A stretch of DNA of 64,000 nt from Prosapia bicincta (taxonomy: Eukaryota; Arthropoda; Insecta; Hemiptera; Cercopidae). The stretch is from NCBI GenBank assembly GCA_036971475.1, contig JBAIZL010000006.1, forward strand, positions 11,906,205-11,970,204, given 5' to 3'. The notes under the pieces are model-generated. The model saw only the letters and a program-made list of their open reading frames with translations, was not told the origin of the DNA and ran no database searches. The position numbers and the translations under genes are program-made. Shown here one piece after another: positions 23,431 through 34,743 of the stretch (position 1 is its first letter; each line of letters starts with the position of its first letter).

Positions 23431-23760
23431 CTGTTTCTCAGTTTTCAGACTTATATTGGTTTCCGATCTCCAAGCCTACGATCCCACAAAATACGATGAA
23501 AAACATTGCTAAGGTCAATGTGCAAAGTGAAAAGTTCCTTTTCAGTGGAAGCAAGGTTCTTCCTAGTGCGATAGATTTGTTCTCTAAGTAGAGCTTTACT
23601 AGCATTCTGAAGAATGTTTTACGTTCTTCTAGTCTTGGTGGGATGCGACAATTTAGTGAAAGTAGGCAGGACGTTGTTGTTACGACAACGGATCAGAAAA
23701 CGAAGGTCACAGATGATAGTAGACTTCTTCCGTATATTGCTTGATATTACGGAATATAGT
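23431..23760 (-). pseudogene. N-terminal region of PLE copy A, broken frames
   Basis: Translation in pieces gives LIRCRNNNVLPTFTKLSHP, ASKALLREQIYRTRKNLAS, TEKELFTLHIDLSN and ILWDRRLGDRKP, a sequence style common before the RT in Penelope-type proteins. At least two stops and frameshifts interrupt it. No start codon can be fixed. Confidence 0.55.
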
Positions 23761-23816
23761 CTCCCCATAGAGATTTATAATGCTGATACGTATTCCTTCA
23801 CGGATGGAAAAATACG

Positions 23817-24060
23817 ATGAATAGTTACTATCTGGAGTACATCCGTTCATTCTGCAGTCCATAAATTCGCAGTTCCGACGTTTCGCTAGAATCTCATCCA
23901 ACATTGACGAGGTGAACCCAACAACAATAGAAGAGCGAGTGAAGAGCACCGATAACTAGGCTCCTATATATAGAGGAATGAAGCCACGCCCAATGATGTC
24001 AAAACACACATTGACATCAATCCATACACACATGATGCAAACAATTAATCACATTTCTTT
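23817..24060 (-). repeat. Terminal repeat of PLE copy B
   Basis: Matches the repeats of copies A and C. It lies directly against the 5' end of copy A. The tandem 16-base duplication seen in copy A is absent. Confidence 0.8.
23875..23901 (-). ncRNA. Hammerhead-ribozyme-like motif in copy B
   Basis: Same motif as in copy A with one change at the start (TTGGATGA for CTGGATGA); GAAAC-GTC is kept. Confidence 0.42.
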
Positions 24061-24711
24061 GCCTTTGTTCACCTTTTGCCGATATAATCTATCGATGACA
24101 CACTTCCAGACTGCGTGCAAATTCAAAGTATCATCGCGTATGTTAAGACTCTCTCGTTTCTCTATTTCGATAGCCTCACGAATCATTCTAGTCCTGTAGT
24201 TTTCCACTTGAGCAAACTGTATGCAAGATTGGAAATCAATGTTATGCCCTGTATCGCAGTGGTGCCTGCACAGAGCCGACGTTTTCTGCTTGTTTTTAAG
24301 GCCAACCTTGTTTTTACCAACAACCTTGTCGATGGTAATGTTAGGTTTGTAAACGGAACGTAAACCATGCATCCTATAGAGTCTGCCAATCCTATCAGTG
24401 GTTCCTTTAATACAGGGCAGAACTACAGTACCAGCTATCTCAGTCTCTTTTTCAACAGTAAGGGCACTTTGGCGGTGTAACGCTTTATTAATGGCATATT
24501 CCTTATAGTCATTGCTTCTAAGCACCTCTCTCGTAGAGAAGAGCGTGTCAGCGAAAGCCTGGATCTGAGATGGGTGGTGATGTGACTCAGCGTTAGGATA
24601 TCTATTGGTATGAGTCGGTTTTCTGAAGACCGAATGGTGAACACAACCATTCTGACCCTTCCTAACCAAGACGTCCAGAAACAGTAAGCAGCCATCACTC
24701 CCCAATTCCAA
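24049..24711 (-). pseudogene. RT thumb and endonuclease tail of PLE copy B
   Basis: 220 codons are open: LFLDVLVRKGQNG, FRKPTHTNRYPN, HHHPSQIQAFADTLF, GTTDRIGRLYRMHGLRSV, ITIDKVVGKNK, then VGLKNKQKTSALCRHHCDT and EAIEIEKRESLN. The jump from IDKVVGKNK straight to VGLKNKQKT removes the whole front of the GIY-YIG domain, a larger loss than in copy A. The helix with the catalytic Glu remains. A region present in A (SRSHKLTNIDSRDQELI) is deleted here. Confidence 0.8.
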
Positions 24712-24783
24712 TGTAAAAAATATCCTGGAGTGGCGAGAGTTGAGGTACGTAAGGAACTTATCAAGTGCGGTGCCACCATGTTA

Positions 24784-24925
24784 CTAAATCATTAGGACGT
24801 AATTCACATAACGAAACCAAGCTTTAGGCCCGAGAAAAGTATCATTCAGGGCGTCTTGCTCAAAGAACGTCATAAAAATATTGGCTACAGCTGGAGAAAA
24901 AGAAGATCCAATAGGGGCACCATCA
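24784..24925 (-). pseudogene. RT motif B-C fragment of PLE copy B
   Basis: Encodes FDGAPIGSSFSPAVANIFM, FFEQDALNDTFLGPKAWF and RYVNYVLMI. The catalytic Asp pair is lost (YVNY). It is separated from the 24049-24711 frame by a frame change near 24780. The stretch above 24928 in the same open frame is antisense to copy C and not part of B. Confidence 0.75.
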
Positions 24926-25257
24926 AACTTTACAGGCAACATCACCACCCATCTCAGATCCAGGCTGTCGCTGACACGCTCTTCTCTCGGTCTCACAAGT
25001 TAACAGACATCGGTTTGAGGGACCAGGAACCTATTACAATGAGAGAGGTGCTTGTAAGAATTGACTATAAGGAATATGCCATTATTAAAGCCTTACACCG
25101 CCAAAGTGTCCTTCCTGTTGACGTGGACGAAAAAGAGACTGAGGAAGCCGGTAATTCTGCCTTTTAATAAGGGAACCACTGATAGGATGGGCAGACTCTT
25201 TAGGAGGTATCGTTTACGTTTCGTTTACAAACCTTACATTACCATCGACAAGGTAAA

Positions 25258-25440
25258 GGAATGTGAGTAATTGTTTGGATCAGTTGTGTGTGGATTAACG
25301 TCATTGGACGTTGCTTCATTCCTCTATATATAGGAACCGAGTTATCTGCGCTCTTCACTCACTCTTCTACTGTTGTTGGGCTCACCTCGTCAATGCTGGA
25401 TGAGATTCTAGCGAAACGTAGGAACTGCGAATTTATAGAT
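25258..25440 (+). repeat. Terminal repeat of PLE copy C
   Basis: Matches the repeats of A and B from AGGAATGTGAGTAATT to GGAACTGCGAATTTAT and then stops: the GGATGTACTCCAGAT tail is missing. The hammerhead-like motif lies at 25396-25422. Confidence 0.8.
25396..25422 (+). ncRNA. Hammerhead-ribozyme-like motif in copy C
   Basis: CTGGATGAGATTCTAGC, GAAAC, then GTA in place of the GTC seen in A and B. GUA is a permitted but weaker hammerhead cleavage triplet in known ribozymes. Confidence 0.42.
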
Positions 25441-26604
25441 TCAATTAATAAACTATTAATTTAAAAAACTATAATAACATTAAGTAGATAGTTTTTTAAG
25501 TGTTTGTATCTAAAACACATTCTAAATGACAAAACTCCCTCGCATTCAAATAATATTTTTAAACGCATAATTAACAACCACTCTATAAACAATAATACAG
25601 CTCTGAACTCCAATATACCACAGACTCACACCAATACAAAACATGAGGAACAGTCTTGTCCCATATGCGTCTGGTGAAAACATATCAGTAATTACTGGTT
25701 TTCTTGGCCAAGTTGATACCAAATATTTAATGTATAAGAAAAATCATAAGATGTACAACACACAAATTGCAAGAAATGTAGCTTATATTTACACAACTAG
25801 CAATTCAGAAGTGATGTATCACAAAGGCTTCATCACTTGAGTCATGCGGATCTGAGATCAGATAAGTTCATGACAGGTAAGAAGATTAAAAGTATTTATA
25901 ACACTCGCAATACAATCACACGTCTCGCCCTAAGTATACATTATCCTAGCATTGCTTTGGGTTATAAAGACCCAGATATAATTTGGCACAATCGGGGATC
26001 GAAGTAATGATATATACGTAAATAAGCAAGGTATCTATAGCCTAGGCCACTCAGCCTTTGCTGATATTGAATAACAGTTGTTCAACTTCATCCTTACCGA
26101 TAAATGGTTTTGCATTAAGGGTTTTACTGCATTATTACTAGATACGATTTATTTACAACCGGTTTTATCCATTCTGGGCAAGCGCAGTGATGCTAATTGC
26201 ATAAAGATGTATCCTACTTACCTTTCCACGAATAGATTAGAACATCAACGTTAGTAATTAAGGTAACCTTCCATAACGTTTTGGAAGATAATTCAAATAT
26301 TAACACAATTAATTCTATTATAAAGAAACTATGAAATATGTTTGCAGATTTGAATAAATGGAATCCAAATAAAGACCATCCTTTATATTTCATAAAATAA
26401 TTAGGTCACTGATATAAATATTCAATGAAATTACTACTGTCAGAATAGCTGGATTGGCTGATTGTGTGTTTAGGTTTCAAATCCTACTTTGATTTTAAAT
26501 GTATTACCTTTCAAGAATAGTGTCTACATCTGCATTAAAAATTTCAACTGTATAGAAAAATAAATGTTTCCCCAAATTATGCCGGGAAAACAAATAAGAT
26601 TTTA

Positions 26605-26640
<36 letters not shown>

Positions 26641-27820
26641 CCTTTGTATACCTATATTACCATATATTACCTTTGTATTAGTTGGAAATGAGTTATTTAT
26701 CGTGGAATTAATTTTTCTAAATATATTTTTTATTTACTTCAGGGTAATAAAAAACCTGTTTTTGAAAAAAATAATATTAATTTAAATAAATTGGCAGAAA
26801 GTTGACGGGTAATTTTTCAAACGTTTTATTTTTGATATTTGAAACAAATGGGTGAAATAATTAAAATCTGTCTCAATATATTACTTTGATTTAAGGTTGG
26901 ATTGAGTCATGATTTATTTAGTTCACGAACTGATTATTTCAAAGCAGTGGGAGGTTGGGTACTTGTCGTTGACCGAAAAGTTATTTCGTTATTTTTACAA
27001 ATTGGAAGGTATAAATTGTTTATTTTTCTATTGAGATATTCTTAGAAAAATAATGAATTCGAGTTAAAAAACCTAATTAATTTTTTTGCGTAATATTTTA
27101 TTTTATTTGTATGTAATTTAATGATTTTATTATTATTTAGCTATTTAAAAGTAAATGTGGTGTGTGTTATCTTGATATTTGGTGAAATTTTTAAGGGATG
27201 TTACTACACTTGGAGATCTTTTTAAAATCGTTTTTGTCTACAAACAGAGAATAATTGTATTCAGATTAGTTTGTTGAATAATAAACAAACTGAAATAAGC
27301 ATCAGCCAAATAACGCATTAGGTATTAATTTTACTTTCTAAAATTTGAAATATAGTTACTCCTAAGTGGGATACGAAATCGATTCTGTACGTTGTATGTA
27401 GAACTGAGCCAACCTAATGGGATATATCTGCCAAAACATGATACAGTTTTAATCTGGATAAGGAATGACATTTAGAGGCGTAGCTTTCCAGGGAAATATA
27501 CTAAGAGGGTCCCCTTCTTTTGTTAAAATGTGGAAAATCACTATCCCTTTTCCCCCTCAAATGAATATGATATTGGATCCCATCCCAAAGGATAAAAAAT
27601 GGCTTCCCCCCCCCCGTATGAATATCTAAATATTTTCAGTCATAAATACATATCTCAATCGTAAATTTAAAGTGTACCTGAAATCATGTGTTTTCACTGA
27701 AAAAAGAAACAAACAAAAGTAGGTCAACTACCAATAAACTATTGTTTTAATAATTGTGTGGCTCAATAAATGTGTTACGTAGGACAAACCGTGATAACAT
27801 GAACTAAAAGACTAATGAAA

Positions 27821-27871
<51 letters not shown>

Positions 27872-27979
27872 TACATATTTACGTTTGTATATACATATAT
27901 AAATAAATAAAGTATACTTTCTTGTATAAAAAAACAACTGTAGTTATTCAAATAACAGAACTATATATTACTATTTATT
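25441..27979. other. AT-rich non-coding stretch with a tRNA-like relic and a poly-C run
   Basis: A short (TA)n lies at 26609-26638 and another at 27835-27860. A run of ten C occurs near 27606 within a patch (27475-27620) whose GGCGTAGCTTTCCAGGG resembles the start of common invertebrate repeats, but too decayed to assign. The 65-codon frame at 25643-25840 has no recognised domain. Confidence 0.4.
26440..26505 (+). repeat. tRNA-like pol III promoter relic (SINE head), weak
   Basis: Contains an A-box-like TAGCTGGATTGG and, about 40 bases on, a B-box-like GGTTTCAAATCC. The stems do not fold into a normal tRNA, so a decayed SINE head or tRNA pseudogene is more likely than a gene. Confidence 0.3.
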
Positions 27980-28095
27980 TAAAGCTTTTCGTTCATAAAA
28001 TGTATCAACATCATCAGGAATATATAATACAATTTATATGGTTTTGAGACTGTTTACCAACGAAAAGCTTTGAATAAAAATTAATAAATCTTTTT
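27980..28095. repeat. Inverted pair of Penelope-like ends, subfamily 1
   Basis: Left arm on the minus strand (AAAGCTTTTCGTTCATAAAA, ATCAACATCATCAGGAATAT) and right arm on the plus strand (ACTGTTTACCAACGAAAAGC, TTTGAATAAAAATTAATAAA) are the two orientations of the motif seen at 5449-5640. The right arm has lost its CCTGATG box. A (TA)n tract lies about 120 bases to the left. Confidence 0.7.
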
Positions 28096-30440
28096 TGTGT
28101 TTAAATCACCTCAGTTATGTTATTGTATATTCTTTGTATGCTCCTCTTTCTCTTTCTATTTGTTTTGCGCATGCAAAACACACACACACACGCGCGCGCG
28201 CAAAAACTAAATTTTAATTGTGAGTTCGCAAGTTAGAGATTATTTCTTTCTAAGGTTATTTCCTAGATAGTTTTACAATCTTGAAGTACTTTTGTTTAAA
28301 AAGACAAACAATACTAAGGTGTTCATAAAATAAATGAGAAGTAAAAACGAATTGTTAGTCACAAATACTATCTTGATTTTATTAGATTTGATTTTATAAG
28401 TTTAGAACAATTCTTAGATCATAATGAAAAATGTCACTTGAATCACATCATCGGAAACATCCTTTTATGTGTAGAGTATAGACAATTTTATTTATACATT
28501 TCATCTTGAGGTATAACCAATACTGTGGCCAACTTTATTCCGTCTTACGTTCTTTCGTTATTATAGCGAAAACTACACACATAGGTGAAACGTTCGTATA
28601 ATAAGAGTTTCTAAGTGCTCTAAATTTATAGGGCATCAACAGATGATTCTCTTTTCAATAATAATTTCGCAATGAAACGACCCAAATAGTTTATAACTTG
28701 ACATGGAGAATCTGCAGCACTAATTACTGAGGGAGGGGTTGTAGTCTATATTGTAATTAAAGGGTTTGTAAGGTGAAGTGATAATGGAACTTCAACTTGT
28801 GTTTGTTCTATAATTGACGTTAAAATTGACATTATGAATAGTTTTCAAATAATGCGTAGTAGATACAATTCATTTTTATTACTGTCCACTATTTTATTTC
28901 GATTTGGATGTGTTCGAGATCATAACTATATTCCTATTACCTCGTATAAGTTTAAGTATTTGAAATAGCTTTATACCGAGATGTAGCAGTAGGCCTACAA
29001 CTTATTAGGCCTCAAAAAAGGCCTTACATTGAGGCTTGTTAGGCCTCAAAGTGTAAAACTAAATTTAGTTTATTTATTTAAATATATATTGTTTATTAGT
29101 GAGATTTCTAATTATTACAGTTTTTAACTGAATATTAACGAATTAGGTTTTTTAGTAGAAGCTAATTAGCGTATGTAATTGACAAAAAAAATATGTAATT
29201 GAAAGTAACTAAAAAGCCAATATTAAAAGCTTTAGTTCTTTAAAAAAATATAAATAAATAAATAAATGAATTTGATAAAACATAAAGTCAAGTGAAAATT
29301 TAATCAAATATGGTGAAAACGTTTTTAACAAGACGATAACATAGTATAAAACTTTAATTTGGTAATCAATATTCAAGAATATCGTTAACCAAAGTTGTAG
29401 AGTTACTGCTATAACTAATTTCGAGAGAGCATTAGTGAATAACTATGAAAAACTAATAATGAAAAATATCAAACAAGGCAGTAAAGCAATGAAATTGTTG
29501 AACCCTGTGCACTAATTTTTCAACTAAAAAAAGGGCAGTAAATGTATTGAAAATCGATAAGTTACAGAGTAACTCATGGGAAACTCACATTTCATTCAAA
29601 CCTGACCAAGCTGTCCAATTCGTGAACATGATAGATGGCAGAAAAGAAGTTCAGATAAATTAGTAACATCTATTTGTTTTACCAACAGAGAGTTCTAATA
29701 GCATATTTTTCACCAACCGTAATATTATGACCTACTTATATCCGGCTGATCTTTGCTATGGTCTGTCTTCCTCTCGTCTCAGGCACGAGTCTTGATAAAG
29801 AATAAGACGCTATGTAGAAACAGTCAAAGTTCAAATTCAGATATAAACATAGTTTTAGGTTCTTTGCTGGCTCGTCTTTCACATTTCAGGTCTTAGAGAG
29901 ATTTTTCTAAAACTTAAAAAAAACTTTTTGAAACGCTTTACCCAAATATTTGGAACCATATCTATAGGCCTTTCACTTAATTTTGTTTTGGAGAATAAAA
30001 TCCATGTTGCTTAATGTTGCATTTGCAAAATTGCAAATAATATAGCTGTAGTTATTATTATTAAAAAATATGTAAACAATTATTTCAACAAGAAAAGGGT
30101 AGGATAAGTATCTCTCTATCATCCAGTGACGAACATATTTAGAGAATGGTCCATTATATACCTTTGGGATCTACCCTCCAAACATTCATCAGACAATGAT
30201 ATAAGCAAGCGGGGAAAAAGTAGGATATCTAAACCTTTTGTAAAATGGTCTAACACAAAAAATTTTAATTGCAAACATATCCCTTTTTATAAAATTTAAA
30301 GAGCATAGTGGCTTAATATACTACAGTAGAAATATTAAAGACAATCCTGAAAGCATAAAATAATTTAAAAAAATAACTGATATTAAAAGTTAACTCTGAT
30401 TCATCCCCTGAAAGTCTAGTTTGTAACTCATTGTTTTCTA
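28096..30440. other. AT-rich non-coding stretch
   Basis: Nothing recognised. Near 28179-28203 there is a (CA)n(CG)n run; around 28997-29050 the words TTAGGCCTCAAA occur twice. Confidence 0.45.
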
Positions 30441-30490
30441 GATTGTAATAAGACCCTGTGATGATGATGGAGTGGTTATCGAAATCTACA
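30441..30490 (+). repeat. Penelope-like end motif, subfamily 2
   Basis: TAGATTGTAATAAGACCCTG, TGATGATGATGGAGTGG, TTATCGAAATCTACATAA. It aligns with 11605-11665 base for base over about 50 positions with several substitutions. The compound microsatellite begins right after it. Confidence 0.6.
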
Positions 30491-30496
30491 TAATTG

Positions 30497-30497
<1 letters not shown>

Positions 30498-30591
<94 letters not shown>
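30498..30591. repeat. Compound (TC)n(TA)n microsatellite
   Basis: About 16 TC units change directly into about 30 TA units. Confidence 0.95.
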
Positions 30592-30594
<3 letters not shown>

Positions 30595-30623
30595 GGTTAG
30601 TTTTGGTTGGTAAAGATTATTTA

Positions 30624-30807
30624 GATTTTTTGTACAATGAGACTGACAGACTTACCTTGATAAGGGTCCACTCTGTAGTCTTGATTGACAAAGACCACTG
30701 TGAGGTTGAAATATATCATTGGTTAAGTGCTTTTATGTATTTCTATTTCAAGACTACAGAGTGGACTCTTACCAAGGTAAGTCTGACAGTCTCCTAGAGC
30801 AAAAAAT

Positions 30808-30808
<1 letters not shown>
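30624..30808. repeat. Inverted repeat with 60-base arms between (TA)n tracts
   Basis: Arms 30624-30684 and 30748-30808 are inverted copies (for example GACTTACCTTGATAAGGGTC against the complement of ACTCTTACCAAGGTAAGTCT) around 63 unique bases. (TA)n tracts lie on both sides (30531-30591 and 30812-30855). The arms share no word with the other PLE-end families, so the element type is unknown; the setting is the same. Confidence 0.75.

Positions 30809-30811
<3 letters not shown>

Positions 30812-30855
<44 letters not shown>
30812..30855. repeat. (TA)n microsatellite
   Basis: TA run at the right border of the inverted repeat. Confidence 0.95.
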
Positions 30856-30867
<12 letters not shown>

Positions 30868-33352
30868 ATATAGTATAACTGGTCTGCTTAACAGTGATTG
30901 TAAAATATTTTTTTCTTTAAATATGTGTTTATCAAACACATATTATAAATTTTAGTTAGATTTTGGCCATATTTCTAATATAAAATCATATTCTTGTGCA
31001 TTTTATGAAACTATTTAAAATCGTATTGTCAATATAAATGTGTTAGAGTATCTTAGATGTAATAATATTATCATATTGGAAATTAGTCGGATTTTTAAAA
31101 TATTAGGAAATTGTACATGAAGAGATGCGTTCAAATACAATTCCGAATATCATTAGGGTTGTGCAATCAATTACAACTAACCCACTTCACGTCTTGCACG
31201 ACCCATACGATACAGTCCAAATAATGTAGATTTATTTGTAAAAAATACAATTATTTTTTAAAAATAACTATTCTTTGAACTGTGATTTGAAAAACCAGTA
31301 AAATTAGGCTAGTTCATTAAACGAAATGTCACAAAGTTTAGTGCTTTCACTATACTACTATATAAACAGAGGTTTTTCTACATTAGAAAGACCTCAATCA
31401 CAGCCTGCTTATTTCCATATAAATATAGGCTGTAATTGTTTTATAAATCTATCAACAACATTATTTTTAATATGTATTAAACAGTATTTTTTAGACGATA
31501 TAAATTGTACAGATTAAAATATTTCTTAAATGTAAGTTATCATTCATATATATATTAGTTAGGCCGTATTGGTATCACGATTTCTAGTAATGTATAGTGC
31601 GTACCTGTGCACTTGACCAAAAGGAAGAAATTCCTTGTGCAAGTCTTTGTATTAAGGCTGCCGATTCAACACATGTTTCATAAACCGTAGCGGTTTTACG
31701 AATGAAGACTTCTTTTTGGAATTTAGAAATAAGATACATAACACCATTTTATTAAATAACTCAAATTAGAGTGGCTGTCGATGAATATTAAATTTAACAC
31801 AAACCTATAAATACATATAGAGCCATGTATTTAATATCGTTATAAAACTATATAGTCAAAAAAACTTAACAAATATTATATGCTTTACAATATGATAGTA
31901 TACATCCTAATATAGGATTCAGTGATGTAATAGGTTTTTAAAAATTACATGTTTGTGATAATTTAGGTTTTCTTCATGTTTGTGATAATATAAAACACAT
32001 ATATCAGAATGCTTTTATTAAATACTGCAATTTAATATGTGTAATGACTTTCGTATCATTAATATTACCTATGAATATTACTGCAAACTATGCGTATGAT
32101 ATGAACCGTTCCAAGTATTTACAAAGCGTTTTTTTATTCCTTCGTTTTAATATATTCCAGTATCGTATGTTTTAAATGATTGCCAGCAATTTGTTTAATC
32201 TACAGATGTTAGCAAAGATTGATGTTTAAGTTATCTATAAATATATACTAAATAGACCTAAATAATAAGATTAAATAACTGTATAACAAGTTATAATAAA
32301 GGGAACGTAAATTAGTAGACAGTTTACATCTAGTAAAAATTAGTACATTTTTTATAATAGTATTACCTATACTAGTTACTAGCATTGCCAATTAATGTTA
32401 CATCTACAAAATCGTTTTAAATTGAAATTCAACTAAAAAAATTCATATCATTCGTTTAACTTTATTTACTGAACCTCAATCCATTATAAACCGCCCTATA
32501 TGTTTCTCGAAACAAATTTTAGAAAATATTCCATTACAGTTATTCTTTTTGTATTGAAATAGAATTATTTTGAAGGCTTAGATTCTATATGTTTGGGTTT
32601 ATTGATTTATTAATTTGGTCTCATGTTTGCCACGGCACGTCAGAAGATGTCCTCTGAAATATATAGGCCAATCAAAAAAAAAATATTAAAACTAGGGCTA
32701 AAGAACATCTTCCCACATTAAATATAATTGACTAGAAACATCTGCGATGGTGAAACATTGTTTAGAGGAAGAGCACCAATTCAAAGTAGACGATGTAACC
32801 CTGTTACAAAAACATTGTGTAGTGAATTGGATGCATCGGAAACTTTGTATATTAATAGGAATACAAATAATATTGTAAACAATGAGTCAGGCCCTATTCG
32901 AAATTCTATATTATTGTAATTAGCGTGACACAAAAGAAAAAAAAATATTGTAACATTTTGGTTAAACATTTTGACATAATAATAAATTGTAATATTAATT
33001 ATCTATTTTCTTTAGATGTAATTATGTTGTGTGTTACAAATTGTTCAATTATTTGTTTTAAAAAAATATTTAAAATGAAGTTAATTCCTTTAGGTTGGAT
33101 TCTACCTGTATGTTGTTTAAATCCGGCCGTCATAACCAACCTTGTCTATAACTAGAAATAAATTTCAAGTATACGTAATTTTTTACCCAAACGTGGTTGT
33201 CTTCAAAACTCCTATTGTATAACCCTTTCGTTCTCGTAAATAATGCTTGAGAGTTAAGTACTCTCTTTAGACTAGAGTAGTAATAATAATAATTTGGCAT
33301 TCTATTTCGACACCTATTATTGTGATTCTGTCACACACACACACACACACAC

Positions 33353-33423
<71 letters not shown>

Positions 33424-34707
33424 TATTTGTATTAATTGTAATTATTTATATAAAACATAATATTTTTTTTGTTTAATCTAAGTAGAAATTTACTGATTTT
33501 ATTTATTTAAGAATCAACTGTTTTCAAAAGAGACATAGGGTTTGGTGGCCATAACATGTATAGCTTGTGTTCCTTATGGAATTAGAGAACAATTATTTTT
33601 AATTGACAAAAAACAAATTCAACACTATGAAACGTCTTCGTAAAGGAAAATATATGTAATAAAACAATCTAGCTGTTTAAAGATAGGTCACAATGTGCGA
33701 AGCAAAAAAACTGAAACTACATCAACGCTGTTGTGAAACGGAAGTGGTCCATGACCATTATGTGGGGTGATATGTTCCGCATGTGTTTATAAATGCCTGT
33801 TAATCAAACAATGTCCATTACCTGTTATAGTCGAAACAGATATCAGTTAGCCTCACTTACTTCCTTTTGCTGGACCCAATATACGGTAGCTGTATCCCGA
33901 AAGGATTATTAGAAACTGATTAGAAGAAATGTGTTTATTCTATTATTTTCTACAGTTTTATGTTCATATATTTCAGGAATACTAATATACCATATAAATG
34001 TTATAATCTACTACATGCATGGTTGTATATTCTATTGTAGTAAAATAATCATGACACATTGACTAGTTTATAACAAAACAATATTGCAATCGTATTGTAG
34101 TAATGTATAATGAGAATTTTGTTATAACATTTCAATATTTCCAATTATAAAATTTGGCATAGAATGTAAAGAGTATCAATTACTTTTTAATTTTACTTGA
34201 AAATTATAATTATAATAATAAATAATATAAGTATGTACACAATCAGATATTGAAATTCTTTTCAGACTGTTTAACATTATTATTATTATTATTTTTGAAA
34301 AGATACCCAATAATATTTATTGTTACATCCTGTTATAATACTATTTCACAATATATTGGTTTAAATAACGTCAAACCTATGTATAATGTAACAACAGGGT
34401 AAACCAAAGGAGGGTTAATTTATGTTTTTAATAATAAAATAATTTTCAAATTTAATCATAGCATTATGAATAAAACTTGTGATATCAAACGTAGGCGCCT
34501 GCCAGATATATTAACAACCAAACGTTTGCTATTATTAGCACCATATTACAATGGTTGTAATACGTCAATAAATTTCAAATACATATGGCAATATGTTTTA
34601 CTTAAAAGTATATACGAAGAAATGAAGTAAATCTTAGCTGACCCAATACATATAAATTTATATGAGCCAACAGAAAAAGCACTTATTTATGCATTTGTGT
34701 GTGTTTG

Positions 34708-34743
<36 letters not shown>

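Larger units (their letters stand above)
21239..23815 (-). mobile_element. Penelope-like retroelement copy A, nearly full length, defective
   Basis: Reading on the minus strand from 23815 downward: an N-terminal region (about 23760-23431), reverse transcriptase in two frames (23430-22765 and 22811-21792), a decayed GIY-YIG remnant (about 21800-21557) and a terminal repeat (about 21480-21239). The terminal repeat of copy B abuts its upstream end, giving a head-to-tail tandem, an arrangement well known for PLEs. The outer end is followed by a short TA run at 21223-21238. The copy cannot be active as it stands because of frameshifts, stops and loss of the endonuclease core. Confidence 0.85.
23816..24928 (-). 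mobile_element. Penelope-like retroelement copy B, 5'-truncated, defective
   Basis: Same orientation and family as copy A. Contents on the minus strand: an RT part from motif B (DGAPIGSSFSPAVANIFM, about 24925) through a damaged motif C (YVNY in place of YVDD), the thumb, a shortened endonuclease tail and a terminal repeat (24060-23817). At 24928 it is joined head to head with copy C. Motif B is better preserved here than in copy A, so B did not derive from A. Confidence 0.85.
24928..25440 (+). mobile_element. Penelope-like retroelement copy C, internally deleted, inverted relative to B
   Basis: On the plus strand: KLYRQ joined directly to HHHPSQIQAVADTLFSRSHK, DIGLRDQEPITMREVL, EYAIIKALHRQSVLPVDVD, a frame change, then FNKGTTDRMGRLFRRYRLR, VYKPYITIDKV, and immediately the terminal repeat (25258-25440). 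So the RT core between motif B and the thumb and the entire endonuclease are deleted. It retains SRSHKL and VDVDEKET, as copy A does and copy B does not, so it is closer to A. The coding stretch is 24931-25257. Confidence 0.82.

Noticed and set aside
28995..29055. Repeated TTAGGCCTC words as a possible interstitial telomere array
   Set aside because: Only two dispersed copies, not a TTAGG tandem array.
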